A DNA stretch of 64,000 nucleotides, taken from NCBI GenBank assembly GCA_947652115.1, contig OX393568.1:20070621-20134620 (forward strand), in the 5' to 3' direction. The notes below the pieces were generated by a model. The model ran no database searches. It was not told where the DNA came from and worked only from the letters and a program-made list of their open reading frames with translations. This document shows, piece by piece, positions 36,983 through 49,800 of the stretch (within the stretch, counting starts at the first letter, position 1; the number at the start of each line of letters is the position of its first letter). Source of the DNA: Blastomussa wellsi (lineage: Eukaryota; Cnidaria; Anthozoa; Scleractinia; Plerogyridae). The position numbers and the translations under genes were made by a program.

Positions 36983-39900
36983 TTGTATATAGTCATCACT
37001 GTCGTGATAGCTAAAACTCTAAACGTCCATGATGTTTCGGGATACTAATTAGTCAACAGTGCACGAGATAGTCCCATCGGAAATCTTCGTCTAGGACGTC
37101 AAGTTTCGAAATAAAACTAGTGAAACTGACGTTTAATATTTAAAGTACTAACCAATAATAGCTTTTAATTAAAAGCGGTCCTAAAGTTGACCCTTAAGTT
37201 TCATCTAAATTCGTTTAACTTAATAACTTACAAACTCTTTACATTTCTTCTCTTCTAGAGTGCTACAGTTTAGCAACGCTCCACAAAAACGGTAAATTAG
37301 TTCCTTATTCCCTTATTTAATTTGTGTAAGATGAGCGGATTTCCAACGGAATTGAAAGCAGTATTAACAGATTTCGCTAACTTGATCTCTTTCCTGTAGG
37401 TTTAGTTCTATTTGGAAAATTTAAATGTTCCATGGATATCATTGTTTTTCTAATTTATCGTGAGTTCAATGCCTGGCGTTTTACTGATGTCCACGAGACC
37501 AATTTTGTTTTTCTACATGCCTGGAAGGTTTAAGGAAAGTAATGGAAAACAAACAGTCCTTGTAGATAGACAACGTTTTCTTTTTAGGCGACTCGTTAGA
37601 ATTTAAGCCATCGACTTCAAAGGTTTGATTCCGGTATCCACAAGGGTTACGCACTAAATATTTAGCATTCAGGATGGAGCTTACATTAATTGCATTATTT
37701 TGGCATGGTTCAATCAGAGATTACGATTTTTGCGAGAAGCGTTGAATGTTGAACAGTTGAATGTTTCTTCTGCATGTAAGTCTAGCAGTGCCGTCGACGA
37801 TCGCTGCAATAAACAAAAGCAAAAAACCCGTCTCCATCATAGGGCATGTACAAGATATCTTTACAACTGAATAGGCCAAGAGTTGGCTGTGTGACATCGT
37901 GCATGTCCAAATAAAATTGCCTATTTTGGTCATACCCTAATCCATGAAACAATTTTAGTATATATATATATATAGCCCAATAGTTGTTTGTAAGACCAAT
38001 ACAACGTTTGAAGTCTTATAGATTAGAGAAGATTAGCACAGATTAATTAAACTTAAACTAAATTGGACAGGTAGACAATCTCTTTCTTTTCCACGGCGGA
38101 ACTCTAAACAGCCTTTGGCATTGTCTGTTCTACGCATGGGCAACGGCACTCTTTGTACTTTCAAATAGGGCGTTGTTTTGAAGATAACTTTGGCTATATC
38201 GAATTAACTTCTATATCATTTCGTGTATTCAGGAAAAAAATCCCACGGTAAAGGAAAGGGAAGCGTGAAACGGTGAGGTGTAAAAACACGTGAGTGCGGA
38301 GACTTCTTGCTGCAATTTACACCAATAGTGTCTTGAAGGTATTTTCCAGCTAAAACCTTAAACAGCTTAGTTGCTTTAAAAAATTTGCCATTGGTTAATC
38401 TGACTGCATAGCCATACATTCCCAAATTCGAGATGAAGTTTATCACGTAACCAGATAGCTTGTTTTAATGGTCATTGATTTTTTAAGACATTTATGGTAG
38501 AGGACATATCTGTTAACGAAGGTAGGCAAAAAACGAATCCCTGATGCGATAACTGAATGGTGGTGTTTCCTGTCGGCAGGATCAGACTGTTTTCATGTAG
38601 AAATTAAGTTGGCAACTTCCTACCATTCGTTTATCTTACCAAGCCGATTGCTAGAAGCACCAAAGCCCCACCAAAGAGTCCTTTCTTCTTTTATTAATTT
38701 TGTGTATCAACACATGTATTTAACGACAAAGACACTGCAAGTTCCTGGCATTTTCCAGATTGATCCTATCTAGGCCCATTCTTTCCGTTATACACTATAT
38801 AATGTACAAATGTTAAATAGCAAACTTCATCGACCGAAATATATAATTAACTGTTGAGCATATCGCCCACTTGACACTTACCCGTGCACTTTTACATCAT
38901 TCGATGGGAAGCCGGTCCATGCTTCAGTATTCGGCGGTCAGGCCGAATAGGGTTGTTATACTCCAGGCAGGGTCCATGCTCAACTGGCATCAGTTCAAAT
39001 GTCCGTCTGTTGAGCATAGCTCAAGTCTCTAGGGAAAAAACACCTGGAGACTTTAGGATTCGCATTCCTCGATGAGGTCTTTAGGACTATGACGGCAACG
39101 GCCGTGATATTTCTGGTGATTAAACTGTTGTTGTGCGTCATTTCTTAATATATACATGCGTTGTAGAGTGCACTGTGCTCTGTACTTGTACGTGATCCAT
39201 AAATATACTAGCGTGCCTGTCTAAAGATACGCTCGAGATGGGTACGCAATTTCGACAACGTTAACAAGGCTTAGGTAAGGAAAAAATGCCAAAGGAAACG
39301 AATGCGACAACGATTTCAACTAATGCGATCGATAATAAAGGTTCTTGTCACAACCCCTTCCAATAACAAACACAGCTCTTTGAGTTTTGTTTACTCCTTA
39401 ATTTTCCCACAACCTCGGGTTCAATTATGGAGATTCCAGAACAATATTGTGTTGTTTTGAACTCTGATCGTATCTGATATATCTTCTGTATGATGCATAT
39501 TGTTTTTTTTTTTTGACTCTGGAATAATCGCAGCGCGGCGTTTTCAGGCCAACAGCGGATCGGAATTACCGCAGCATGTCAAGAGTGGACTGCGACAGGT
39601 AAAGTTACTCTGATGAGTACAATAGAGCGAAAAAGACTGCATACACAAATCTATTTGTTTCGGTCCTCGATTAAACAGAATCTATTTTAATAAAATTTGC
39701 TACAGTATACAACTTTCATTCACTTTCGACCAATAATTATCACAAGCGGACAGCAAAGCTTTCAGAAATGGTTAGTAGTTTTTAAGGAAATGTTGAGCAT
39801 GTAAGACTAACCTCACTCTATTTGGAAATATCTCCCAAACAATCACCACTTTGAATAATAATAAAACAAAGGACAAACAATTTAGAAAAATTCAAACTTA

Positions 39901-41528
39901 TTTTGCCATACTAAAATTCACCACGAATGTGTTTTAATTATTTTTTTAGAGAAGTGTTTTAGTGTTTTTCTTCACTGAAGACTTCCAAATTAGTTAACAT
40001 ATTCCGCTGCATTATAAAGAACAAACGGTAAAATAAACAGTTGATCCAAAATTTGAGGATAAGATTCTAAAACTAAATAATAACCGATGCACGGGGGCTA
40101 CGCAACCCACTGACGTCATCGATGCGTATTTGATCCAATAGATTATAGGCACAGAACCAAACAAAACGCGTGTTAATCGGTCAACAATGTTTTTTTTTGC
40201 CATGGTGAAATGGAGCGGTTGTTAATTGAAAATGTTAACGTTTAGTAATATTGTGTGGTGACAATGGCAAACAAAAAGTGCCAATTTCCATCGTTAATTG
40301 GAAAGTGTTTCGATTCCAGGCGCGCCGTCGACCAGTGGTACTGATTTTACCGCGCTGGAACGAAAGCAATGTGAAGCACATCCTCATTAATGATTTAAAA
40401 TATTTTATGACAAAAAACGAATTTATACTTTGTCCGATTAATCCAGATTTTGTTAATTAGTGCTTTGTATTTTGTTTAACACCTTATTATCTGCCAAGAA
40501 GCCTTTTTCGTAAACCAGTCAAAAATTTTAGTCTTGTTTAAACAAACTACATTGTTGTCTTACAACACTGAAGTTGCAATGCGTTAAGGCATAAAGATTT
40601 TATTTGAACTTCTACTGAACTGGGCATACTTTAAGTTCCAACAGTTAACATATTAACATTCCTTGGAACTGTGGCTATTTTCGTGCCGGACTTACAATGC
40701 ACTTACACCAAGTCCATACTTTTAAGGAGATAACTATCAAAACTGATTAGAATTAGATATTCTGCATGAGTGTTGGATTTTAACAAAATAAAGAATTGAA
40801 CCCAGCTCTCGATCTTTTTTATGCATTGAACTCTGATTATTCTGTGGACTTGACGCACATGTACATGCACACTCAGCCGGATCCCGGAGATTTTGTTTGC
40901 GAACTTTGTAAGGGTCGCAGGTTCACCCCCACCCCCCGCATCAAAGAAAAGCAATTGTCAGCAAAAGTTCAGTTTTAAAAGGCTTCGACGGATGGACTTT
41001 AATGCGAAGTGGTAGGCGGATCATTTACGGAATCAAAGCATTGTATCCATTCACCCTGTGACCATAACTAGAAATCGGAACAAATGAATCACTGCAGCAT
41101 GTTCTGAAAAATATTTAAATAAAATAAAACCATAATTGTACAACACTCTAAAGACGGTTGGGCAGTATTTTTTCGAAAAAAAAAAACAGAAAAATGAGGG
41201 GGGGGGGGGGGGGGGGGCGGCACCCTCGGTCCGCCTCCAAATCCGCCTCTGGTTTAGCTCCTGTGATAAAAATGTACACTTTTTTTATAAGAATACTTTT
41301 AATAGTTTTCCTTTCTCTCTTGCCCCTCTTTTGTCTAAAGTCGGGTTCAGTTGTTGAGAATGATTACATTACGGGGCCCGGGAGACAGATCTGTGATACA
41401 ATAGCTCTTCCACTTTCACTCGAGGACAGGCTAGCACAGTGGGTGCCTTTCTTTTCGATGATCAAACTATTGCATACATGTAAACTACTTCTACTGAACA
41501 ACTTATATTGCTGCATTCTCCAATTATT

Positions 41529-42049
41529 TTAAAGGGACACATTCAGCTGGTGCACTTGCGCATTAGATACCATTTCATTGCTAATTTGCATATCACATTT
41601 TATCAAAATCCATACTGTGTTAACCAAATATGATAAAATAATATCAAAGGATGAGCAAAAGCACACTCAAAAACAGGTTTTCAGTAACAATTGAAAATCG
41701 ATTGAAACACTGGGAAGATTGAAGCGGATTTCTAGATGTACTCGACGCCTACATTTGATTTCAGGTTGAGGTAAACGTTTTGCAAAGTGAGAAAACTAGT
41801 TCCCAGGTCAGAGCGGTCCCTAAGCTGAGTGTGTCCCTGTACATCTAGAAATCTGCTTCCCAGAGTTTCATTCGATTTTCAATCGTTTGCTGAAAACCTA
41901 ATTTTGAGTGTTCTTTTGCTCGTCTCGTGATATTATTTTATCATATTTAGTTAAAACAGTATGGAACACGATAAAATGTGATATGCAAATTAGCTATATA
42001 TGAAATGGCCTCTAATGGGCATGTGCAAGAGCTGACTGTGTCCCTTTAA
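41529..42049. mobile_element. Long palindromic element with TTAAAGGGACAC termini
   Basis: TTAAAGGGACACA at the left and TGTGTCCCTTTAA at the right. The arms of about 220 bp pair along their length (GATATGCAAATTAG, ATTTCTAGATGTAC and inverses). No coding frame. TTAA at both edges suggests the target site. Confidence 0.78.
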
Positions 42050-42470
42050 CTAAAACAAAAAATAAGCATCAAATAAACTAACAAATAGACACGACTGATT
42101 TCTTAACCCAGCTTTATTGCCCTGGAAATTAAATGACCTCAGCGTGTAATAACGTCTATGGCGACCTTTATGTTGTGGAGCTATCATCAGTGTCCGTCAA
42201 CACTTGGCTTCAGGTGGCTTTTTGTCAGTTGTCTGTTAGGACACTGAGGTGAGGATACGAATTTTCAGTTAATTTTCGGCCATCTATCCTTGTCGAAAAT
42301 CAAGGTTAAGAGAATAGACAAATCCGGAAACACCGAACATTTACGTGTAAATTGTGTCCTGTGTTTTTCGGCACGCTCGTATAATTTCATCGTTAGAATA
42401 TATTTCAGCGCCAGGATTTTGACTTTTATTGTCTTATTTTGTTGTTGTCTCTTTGTTTATTTTTCAGTGA

Positions 42471-42503
<33 letters not shown>

Positions 42504-43202
42504 TGAGTTTAAATAAAGAGCTACTACTACCACTACCACTACCACTATGTAAAAATGCGTCATCCGACATTAATGCGTCGCAATAATACGACAACGACAG
42601 TACAAAAACACAGTTAAACATCCTTACTATCTCAAAAACCCATAAAATGCCGTTCTGTGGCTACCTTGTCGCAGATGTGCTTATATATAACAAAAAGTTA
42701 TGGAAATCCGACTTGCATTTGTCACCGGGTGCTGCTTATCAATGCATGCGTAGGAAGTTAATCAGTGGATTATAAACGAACAAAGAAAGGTGCAAAAAAA
42801 GGTATTTGAATTTTGAGTTATTCCCTTGCCTAGAGCAAGTAGCCTAGAGCAAGTGGCAATAACAAGTAAGCTATCGTTATTTTTTCTTTCCTTGAAAGCA
42901 ATGGAAAGCATTATACGAGGGGCACCTAGAATTCCCCCCTTTTCTTTACAACCATTATTGCAACCATTACAAGTTTGGGCACTAGACTTAAATTAAGTTT
43001 TTCCGTGTCCTTGATTCTATACTTAGGGCTGCTTTTCATGATAGCTTTTAAAACTACTGCTGATATATAAGAAGATTTCATTTTTAAAGGAAGACGGGCC
43101 AAAGTAGGCGGCTTCCTGTAACTCACGCATGAATCATCTTTAATTAATCTTTACACCTAGTTTAAATCCTAGGTTAAAATCCAATATTTCACTTTGCCAC
43201 AG

Positions 43203-43435
43203 TTTAAAGGAGAAGTGTCACGATATTTCTAGTCGTCTTCTCATTTACTTTCAAATCAAAGGAAATCCAAAAGTAAGAGTTTTCTAACGCCGAAAAGCAC
43301 CAACGGAGTAATAAAATCCCGAAAGTATACGAGGATTGCTTCGAATGACAAAGATATAGACCGATTACAAACGACAAACTTGAAAAAACTGGTAAGATAA
43401 GTTGTCCGTGAAGTAGCTCCTTTAAGAAGTAATTG
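43203..43435. mobile_element. MITE family 1 related, copy 3
   Basis: Termini TTTAAAGGAG...TGTCACG and CCGTGAAGTAGCTCCTTTAA. The interior closely matches 53599-53816 (AAAGTAAGAGTTTTCT, CGATTACAAACGAC). Confidence 0.72.
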
Positions 43436-43462
43436 CTGCCAGATGATCTCCCAACTGCTGCT

Positions 43463-43900
43463 TACTGTAATGATTCCATTTAGCGCCCTTCTTCCAATAA
43501 GCGCCCCTTTCGAATAAGCGCTTCCCTTAGAATATGTCTTTTCTATTCCAACAAGTGCCCCCATTCTAATACGCGTCCCTATTGTAACATTTATAATATT
43601 ACAGTGTCGTCAGAGTACGTATCAACCCTTGGTTCATCTTCCTTTAATTGCTCACAGTTTCTCAACTGTTGTGTCCATGTGAGTGCATAATTCCTTCAAA
43701 CGAATGATCTCTTCTTCAAATGATCCTTTCTTAATAAATACTGTATTAAAGTTTTGTTTTGAACATTCGTTTTTTTCTCAAAAATGAAATGTTAAAGCGC
43801 CATGTCACGAATAAGCGACCTGTCTCGCTCGAATAACCACCCCCCTCGAGGAACCAAAAGCAAATAAGAGCCCTGGGCGCTAAATCGAATCATTACGGTA
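43463..43900. mobile_element. MITE with TACTGTAATGATTC termini
   Basis: Left end TACTGTAATGATTCCATTTA and GCGCCC; right end GGGCGCTAAATCGAATCATT and ACGGTA. Nearly perfect inverted repeats of 26 bp. The interior holds repeated 'AAGCGCCCC/AATAAGCG' units. It starts 28 bp after another MITE at 43203-43435. Confidence 0.75.
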
Positions 43901-43920
43901 ACTGCTTTCATTGAATGATC

Positions 43921-44059
43921 TAGCCTGCGAGCAGGCTCACTCCGGGCAATGGCGGTGGAGCCGCAACGGCGAGCCGGCAAAGCGGGCGAGAAGAATTCTT
44001 CGCCAGCTCACGGTTTCGACTCCGCCACCCTTGCCCGGAGTGAGCCTGCTCTCAGGCTA
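43921..44059. repeat. Palindromic element with TAGCCTGCGAGCAGGCTC ends
   Basis: Left TAGCCTGCGAGCAGGCTCAC and right GTGAGCCTGCTCTCAGGCTA pair over 20 bp. The TCCGGGCAA arm and a GC-rich centre lie between them. Confidence 0.8.
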
Positions 44060-44716
44060 TGAATGGTCATACACTAGAGTTTTATCAGTTCAAAACGAAT
44101 CGATAATTACATTGGCTTCTGCATAATTACATTGGCTTCTGCATACCTCTGATTCTGGTCTTGTCACATGGCTTTATCAGTCAATATCGAAAGGAATTAT
44201 CATTAGACTTGGGTTCGTCGATTGTTAAGATATATGATTGCTCCAACCAGCTGGAGGGATTGGTAATGTATCTCAACTAATCGAACGGTTAAAATGTTTT
44301 TTTCTCAGAAAATGCACGACTCGGATGGCTAGGCTTGATCGAATGTTTTGTATACTTTCTGTCAATGCCACTGTTACATTCTAAGTATTTATGGTGCATT
44401 TTGTTGTCATAGTGATTGGAAATGTCCTGGTTAGAAAATCCCATCAAACAATGCTTAAACCGCTTTGTCGAACTGTATTGATTGTCGTAATAACACAGAA
44501 AACACCAATTTTAAGCTAAATATACCTCCATTTTCTAATATAAGATCAGTAAATTCTGAATAAATCCTCTTTTGCGCTCTCCTGATTTCAGAACTGATTA
44601 ATTTCAGTAGATCGGACTGAAAAGTTCAAACCTGGTGAAATGGCTAACAATTATCTGAACAACCACGTGACTTGACGGGATCGATCGTGAAATTTACACC
44701 AGTTATATTATTTAAA

Positions 44717-44901
44717 CAATAGAGTGTTTCTGTCGAGGAACTATCGGCTGATAGTTGCCCCGCGGAAATTTGATGTTCTTAAAACAAATATTTGCCCGAG
44801 AAGCGAACTCAAGCTTCGAGGGCAAATATACTACTTTTAAGAACATCAAATTTCCAAGGGGCAACTATCAGACCGATAGTTCCGAGACAAACACTCTATT
44901 G
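44717..44901. repeat. Near-perfect foldback element
   Basis: CAATAGAGTGTTT at one end, AAACACTCTATTG at the other. The arms extend through ACTATCGG, GGAAATTTGATGTTCTTA and its inverse to a short loop near 44810. About 185 bp. Confidence 0.82.
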
Positions 44902-46194
44902 TCTTTATTGTTCACCACTAATTTTCTTCCGCGCGCACATCACAAACTAGCATCTTGAGTTTTTTGCTGCAAGCCGAAACGTACGAATACACGAAAATCA
45001 GGTAAGAAACCCTCGAAATACAGATAAACCAAAGAGCGTTTTATTTTTTACCGAAAGACTGCTTGTTAACCAAAAAATTTCACGGACGGGCACTATCCAT
45101 CGGGGTATTTTCCTCGGACGGGCACTATGCACTGTGCCCTCCGCGGATGACCACTATCGCGTCACCTGATCAATTTAGAGCAATCAGAATCGGAGGAAAT
45201 TTAGTGGTGAACTATAATGGCCATTAATTGAAGTTTGGCGTGATACACTCTTTTAAGAATTGATTTTGCTATGACAGCAATAAACGCATTTATCTGGGAA
45301 AGATATGTTAACTGTACAGTTTTATTTTTCGTAATCTCTGGATCCGTTGGTTTTGGTCTTGCATCGTTCGTATTAGAATATTTGTGCTTATCCCCCGTTC
45401 ACTTACTGTTACTATTCTGAACTAAAGTTTTAAATGTGTTTTTTTGCTATAAAAGTGTTTTTACATTATACTAAATCTCCAAGTACCCAAAACTGCAAAC
45501 CGTAAGCTTCGTCAAACATATATATACATGCATACAACCTTTATTTGTTCACAATGACATGTTAAAGCTAAAAGCTTGTGGGGTAGCGAACCTGCTTCTA
45601 AACTTACAAAATAAGCTATTCTCACGTTTAAACTCAACTATACTACTCACTAAGTGAAAAGCAGGGTGATTAATCATTGATCATATTTACATGCAAAATT
45701 TGTGCAATTTCGCTTCGAGTAAAACTTAAAGGCGGGATAATTTCCCGATTGATTATAGAATGTTTTCTAATTTCCAGATTGTACTGCCAAATGGTACCAC
45801 CTACACAAATAAACTGGATGAAAAGGTTCTACAAAGCAAAAATAGAACAATTATTTGTGGCAAAGAAGTGTAGAATCATAGAGCTGGAAGCTTTTTGAGT
45901 GTTGTTTGTTTTAGTACTTTTCAGTAGGAACAAACTCCATGTTTTTGCTTTCACAGCAAAATGTAGTCGGTTTAGAGGGGAAAATCTAGACCGCGGTCAA
46001 TGTCAATTTTTTAGCCAATCAAGTTTGTGAATTCGGTAGTTTCCATTCCTGGTGGGAGATGGCCATAAAATAATGACAATATCACTTTTACTATTGGTGA
46101 ACATCATGCCAAACTTAGTCACAGAACCGATACAGAACCATAGTTTTCTGAATCTATGTTTTATTTGTAACAGCACTATGTTTACCATTAAGTA

Positions 46195-46264
<70 letters not shown>
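46195..46264. repeat. (ATT)n microsatellite
   Basis: About 23 perfect ATT units, about 230 bp downstream of the gene D stop codon. It creates an artificial polyasparagine frame on the minus strand. Confidence 0.95.
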
Positions 46265-46268
<4 letters not shown>

Positions 46269-46490
46269 TGGGAAACGAATATTTAAAACTCAAATAATTT
46301 TTATATTTTGTATACTGTTATTTTCTTTTAAGCGAGTATCTTGTCAAAATATTGAACTAAAGGTTAAAGACACGAAGTTATATTTGCATCTCCTTACTTA
46401 AGGCAACCAGACGCAGTGGCTTTTGACTCTCGTTTTACAAAGATTTAGTACTTGACTTTTTGGAATAGAATAATAAATCGTATATTGCTA

Positions 46491-46852
46491 TTATCCACGC
46501 CATATATCTCCTAAATATGCGTGGTCCATCATATGGTTTGGAACTGACTGCCAGCTGTGTATTCCATGATGTGCTTTTGCCAACTGGCTGTGTGTAGTCA
46601 GCTGAGGGCACATAGAAGAGGAACATCCAAAAGATCTCACTGAGTCCACAGGCTCGTTGTAACTGTAGTAACAGGGAACTGTGTTGCACTGAAAACAAGA
46701 TGGCGGGCCTTGAGTTGGCGTGATTGGACAAACGGTAGAAATATGCTCCTCGTCACTGTCGTAGCCACCTGGCGGAAGGCACGTTCTTACTTCCTTGCGA
46801 TATTTAGCGCGTCTGTTCTTAAACCAAACCTAAAATGAAATCGAGTGGGTAG

Positions 46853-46888
<36 letters not shown>

Positions 46889-49800
46889 GTATAACAATAT
46901 AATTTGGTTTTATCAACTGGGTTGATAATGTGAATTGGCCACCGTAAAGAGATTCCAGAGCTGACGTTTCGAGCGTTAGCCCTTCGTCGGAGCCAATCGA
47001 TCAATTGTGTCTCGCGACCGGTTTAATCTCCCCAATTATTCTAAGCAACAGATGGCAGTCTGCGGCCTTTCCCTTCATCAAGAAAGCACGGAAAGCCGCA
47101 AAACTCTAGAACAAAAATTTATTTTTCAAATCGGCACTCTTAATCCTCACGGTATCAACGAACGCTTTTGATTCAACTAATTTATTCCGTTATTTTTCAC
47201 GTTACCAGGCACCAACCAATAGCGTAGCTCCATCTTTCTGTATATAAACCACACACGACCCACAATTCCTCCATTCGCTCCGACGAAGGGCAAACGCTCG
47301 AAACGTCACCTCTCGAATCTCTTTACGGTGGCCAATTCACATTATTAACCCAGTTGATTAAACTAAACCTTAAATGAAATCGCTCATTCAACTGCATTAA
47401 GAACAATGGGCCCAGCTACATTTCTAAATTATATGAGCATCGTACCTTGCGTTATAGTTTAAGGAACGGGGGCTGTAACCTTGTCCAACCCTCTTATAAT
47501 AACCGATATTATACACCGAATGCAAATATGGTGGAACACTCGGTTGTCGCCCGGGACGAGTCGCATGAAAGCGAGGCTAGTCAGTCTTTCTTGACCAGAA
47601 AGTCTTGCTTCGTTTTGTTTAGCACTCCCTTCGCGTTTTTGTGTTCCTGGATGCCAACAGAAGGGAGTAAAATCTTCCATTACAGAGAAAGTGTTTCTTT
47701 TTCAGTTTCCCCGTTCACCTTTGAGGGAAAACAGACAAAAAAACACGTGCAATGGAGCTCACGATCGCCGAAGGAACTGTTCAGCCTGGCCATGCAAATC
47801 GTGTTGGAACATCACCAGGCACCACATGAGCTCGTCATTTAACCGACTTTTCTAAGATCTCCTGTACTGAAATGATGATATAGCAAACAAACTTTAGTTC
47901 CTGCGGCGATCGTGACTTCTTTTCTTCGGCTCAACGAATTGTATTAATCCACTATTTTCCCTTAGAGGTGAACGGTGAAAGATTTCTATCCCTTCTCGAG
48001 GAATTCAGAAACACAAAAACGCGTAGGTAGTGCGAAACAAAACGAACCAAATCGACAACGAAGCAAGACTTTCTGGTCAAAACAAAGCATCGAAGACTGA
48101 CTAGCCTCGCTTTCATGCGACTCGTACCAGGCGACAACCGAGTGATCCGCCATATTTGCATTCGGTGTATTATACTGAATTAAATTAAATTAACGCATTT
48201 ATGGAACCAACTGTCTGTCTATTTTAAACAACCAGAGAACTCAATCATTTTTCGTAAGAGGTTGGAGACTTAATTTTAATAATTTTAATTATTAATTATA
48301 ACTGTAATTTTGTCGCCTGTAGAACTATTAGTGTGCCAAGTTTCAAGTGTCTCTGTAGAAATTTGATCGAAATAACCCTATTCGCTACTTGCACAAATCC
48401 CATAATACACTTCTTTTACCCCCCAAAACTTTGCATAATCATTGTTTTGCAATTTCTCCTGGGACATGAAGATGCCCCAAGGGAAATCTAAATCAATGCC
48501 TATGCAAATTTTTTGGGGGGTAGAAGCGGTGTATTATGGTATTGTGTAAGTAGAGAATTCATTTACTTGTTATAAAGTTGGGTTGAGTAGATGACGTCAT
48601 AAATCTCCTAATTTGCATATTCTGCTTTTTTAAAGTGCGCCTAACCCCAAAATACTTTTTTCGCTATCATGAACCTTTGCACCAGTTCGAAACGCGTTAC
48701 ACCTTTCGTTTCTCCTTTTTACCAATTGCTGACTTTTTACAGCATTTAAAAGTTACGAAAAACCGAACGTCAGTTGTTACGCGACCGAGTCAGAAGGGGC
48801 GTGGGTCTATTCCTGGGTTGACGTCACAAACTGATTTGCATGCATGTTTACAAAGACTTGATGCGATGCAAATCAGTTTGTGACGCCAACCCAGGAATAG
48901 ACCCACGCCCCTTCTGACTCGGTCGTGTAACAAATGATGCACAGTTTTTCATAACGTTTGAATGCTATAAATAGCCAGAATTTGGTAAAAAGGAGAAACG
49001 AAAGGTGCAATGCGTTTCAAACTGGTGCAAAGGTATATTTTAGCAAAAAAAATATTTTGGGGTTAGGTGCACTTTAACTTTAAAAATATCCCTGGAACTA
49101 CTACAGATGTTGAAAACGAAAAACGACATTTAATTTTTAATCTTACACAGAGCACTACATGATTTCCTTAAAAAAGCAAGATATAAAAATTTTGTCATAG
49201 TAGCACTATAAACTGTAGCTATAAGTACTGGCCCTGATGCATGAAGACTACTGTAGCTCTGGCCAATAAATTTTGCCCTTTTGCCGTAGTGCCAGCCTTG
49301 CAATCAATTTTGTCTCTGCATCATTGGAAACCCAACAATACAAGACTATATTACTACATTGAAACTATTAACTCTTGTATGCTGGTACGGATTACGAGGA
49401 TGGAAATGGATTGAACCTTCAAATTGTTAAGCTACCGTAAAATTCCGGTTATATGCCCTGGGCTTATATAACTTCTGAAGAGGTTTTGGGTGGGCCTATA
49501 AGCGGAGGGGCTTATATCCGAGGGAGGGGACTTACACGCTGAATAAAAAAAAAACGTTTCGAAAGTAAGCTTTCAAACCTCATAATAAATCGAATGCATT
49601 TCAATTTTAAAAACAAAATCAAAACTTAACAACGTGAACGTAACCGGAAGGCAACAAAACGGAAGGTCGGGGTTCATCTTCGCTGTCTTCGTCAAAAGTT
49701 TCCGAGTCTTCTTAAATTACTACTTCGAACTCATCGCCATGATCATCATTAACGTCATCGTCGGAGTCATCACTCTCAAGATGAAACTCTACATCATCTT

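Larger units (their letters stand above)
25860..46490. other. 20.6 kb C-D gap with no recognised gene
   Basis: I looked on both strands for homeodomain signatures ([12 protein letters not shown]) and for the pre-homeodomain motif at a splice donor, and found none. Visible content is tandem duplications, inverted repeats and microsatellites, listed separately. The longest frames (113 codons at 30381-30722, 124 codons at 41158-41532) show no domain I know. Confidence 0.5.

Noticed and set aside
39532..39598. Short GC-richer stretch between an AG and GTAAAG, exon-like
   Set aside because: No recognisable peptide and no neighbouring exons to join it to.
46003..46293. Polyasparagine open frame of 96 codons
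   Set aside because: It is the (ATT)n microsatellite read in one frame; flanking residues show no domain.
46435..46731. 98-codon minus-strand frame at the 3' end of gene D
   Set aside because: The exon continuing from [12 protein letters not shown] uses a different frame with its stop at 46491; the parallel with the gene E tail supports that frame.
47447..47842. 131-codon plus-strand frame
   Set aside because: Runs through one arm of an inverted-repeat element; coding unlikely.
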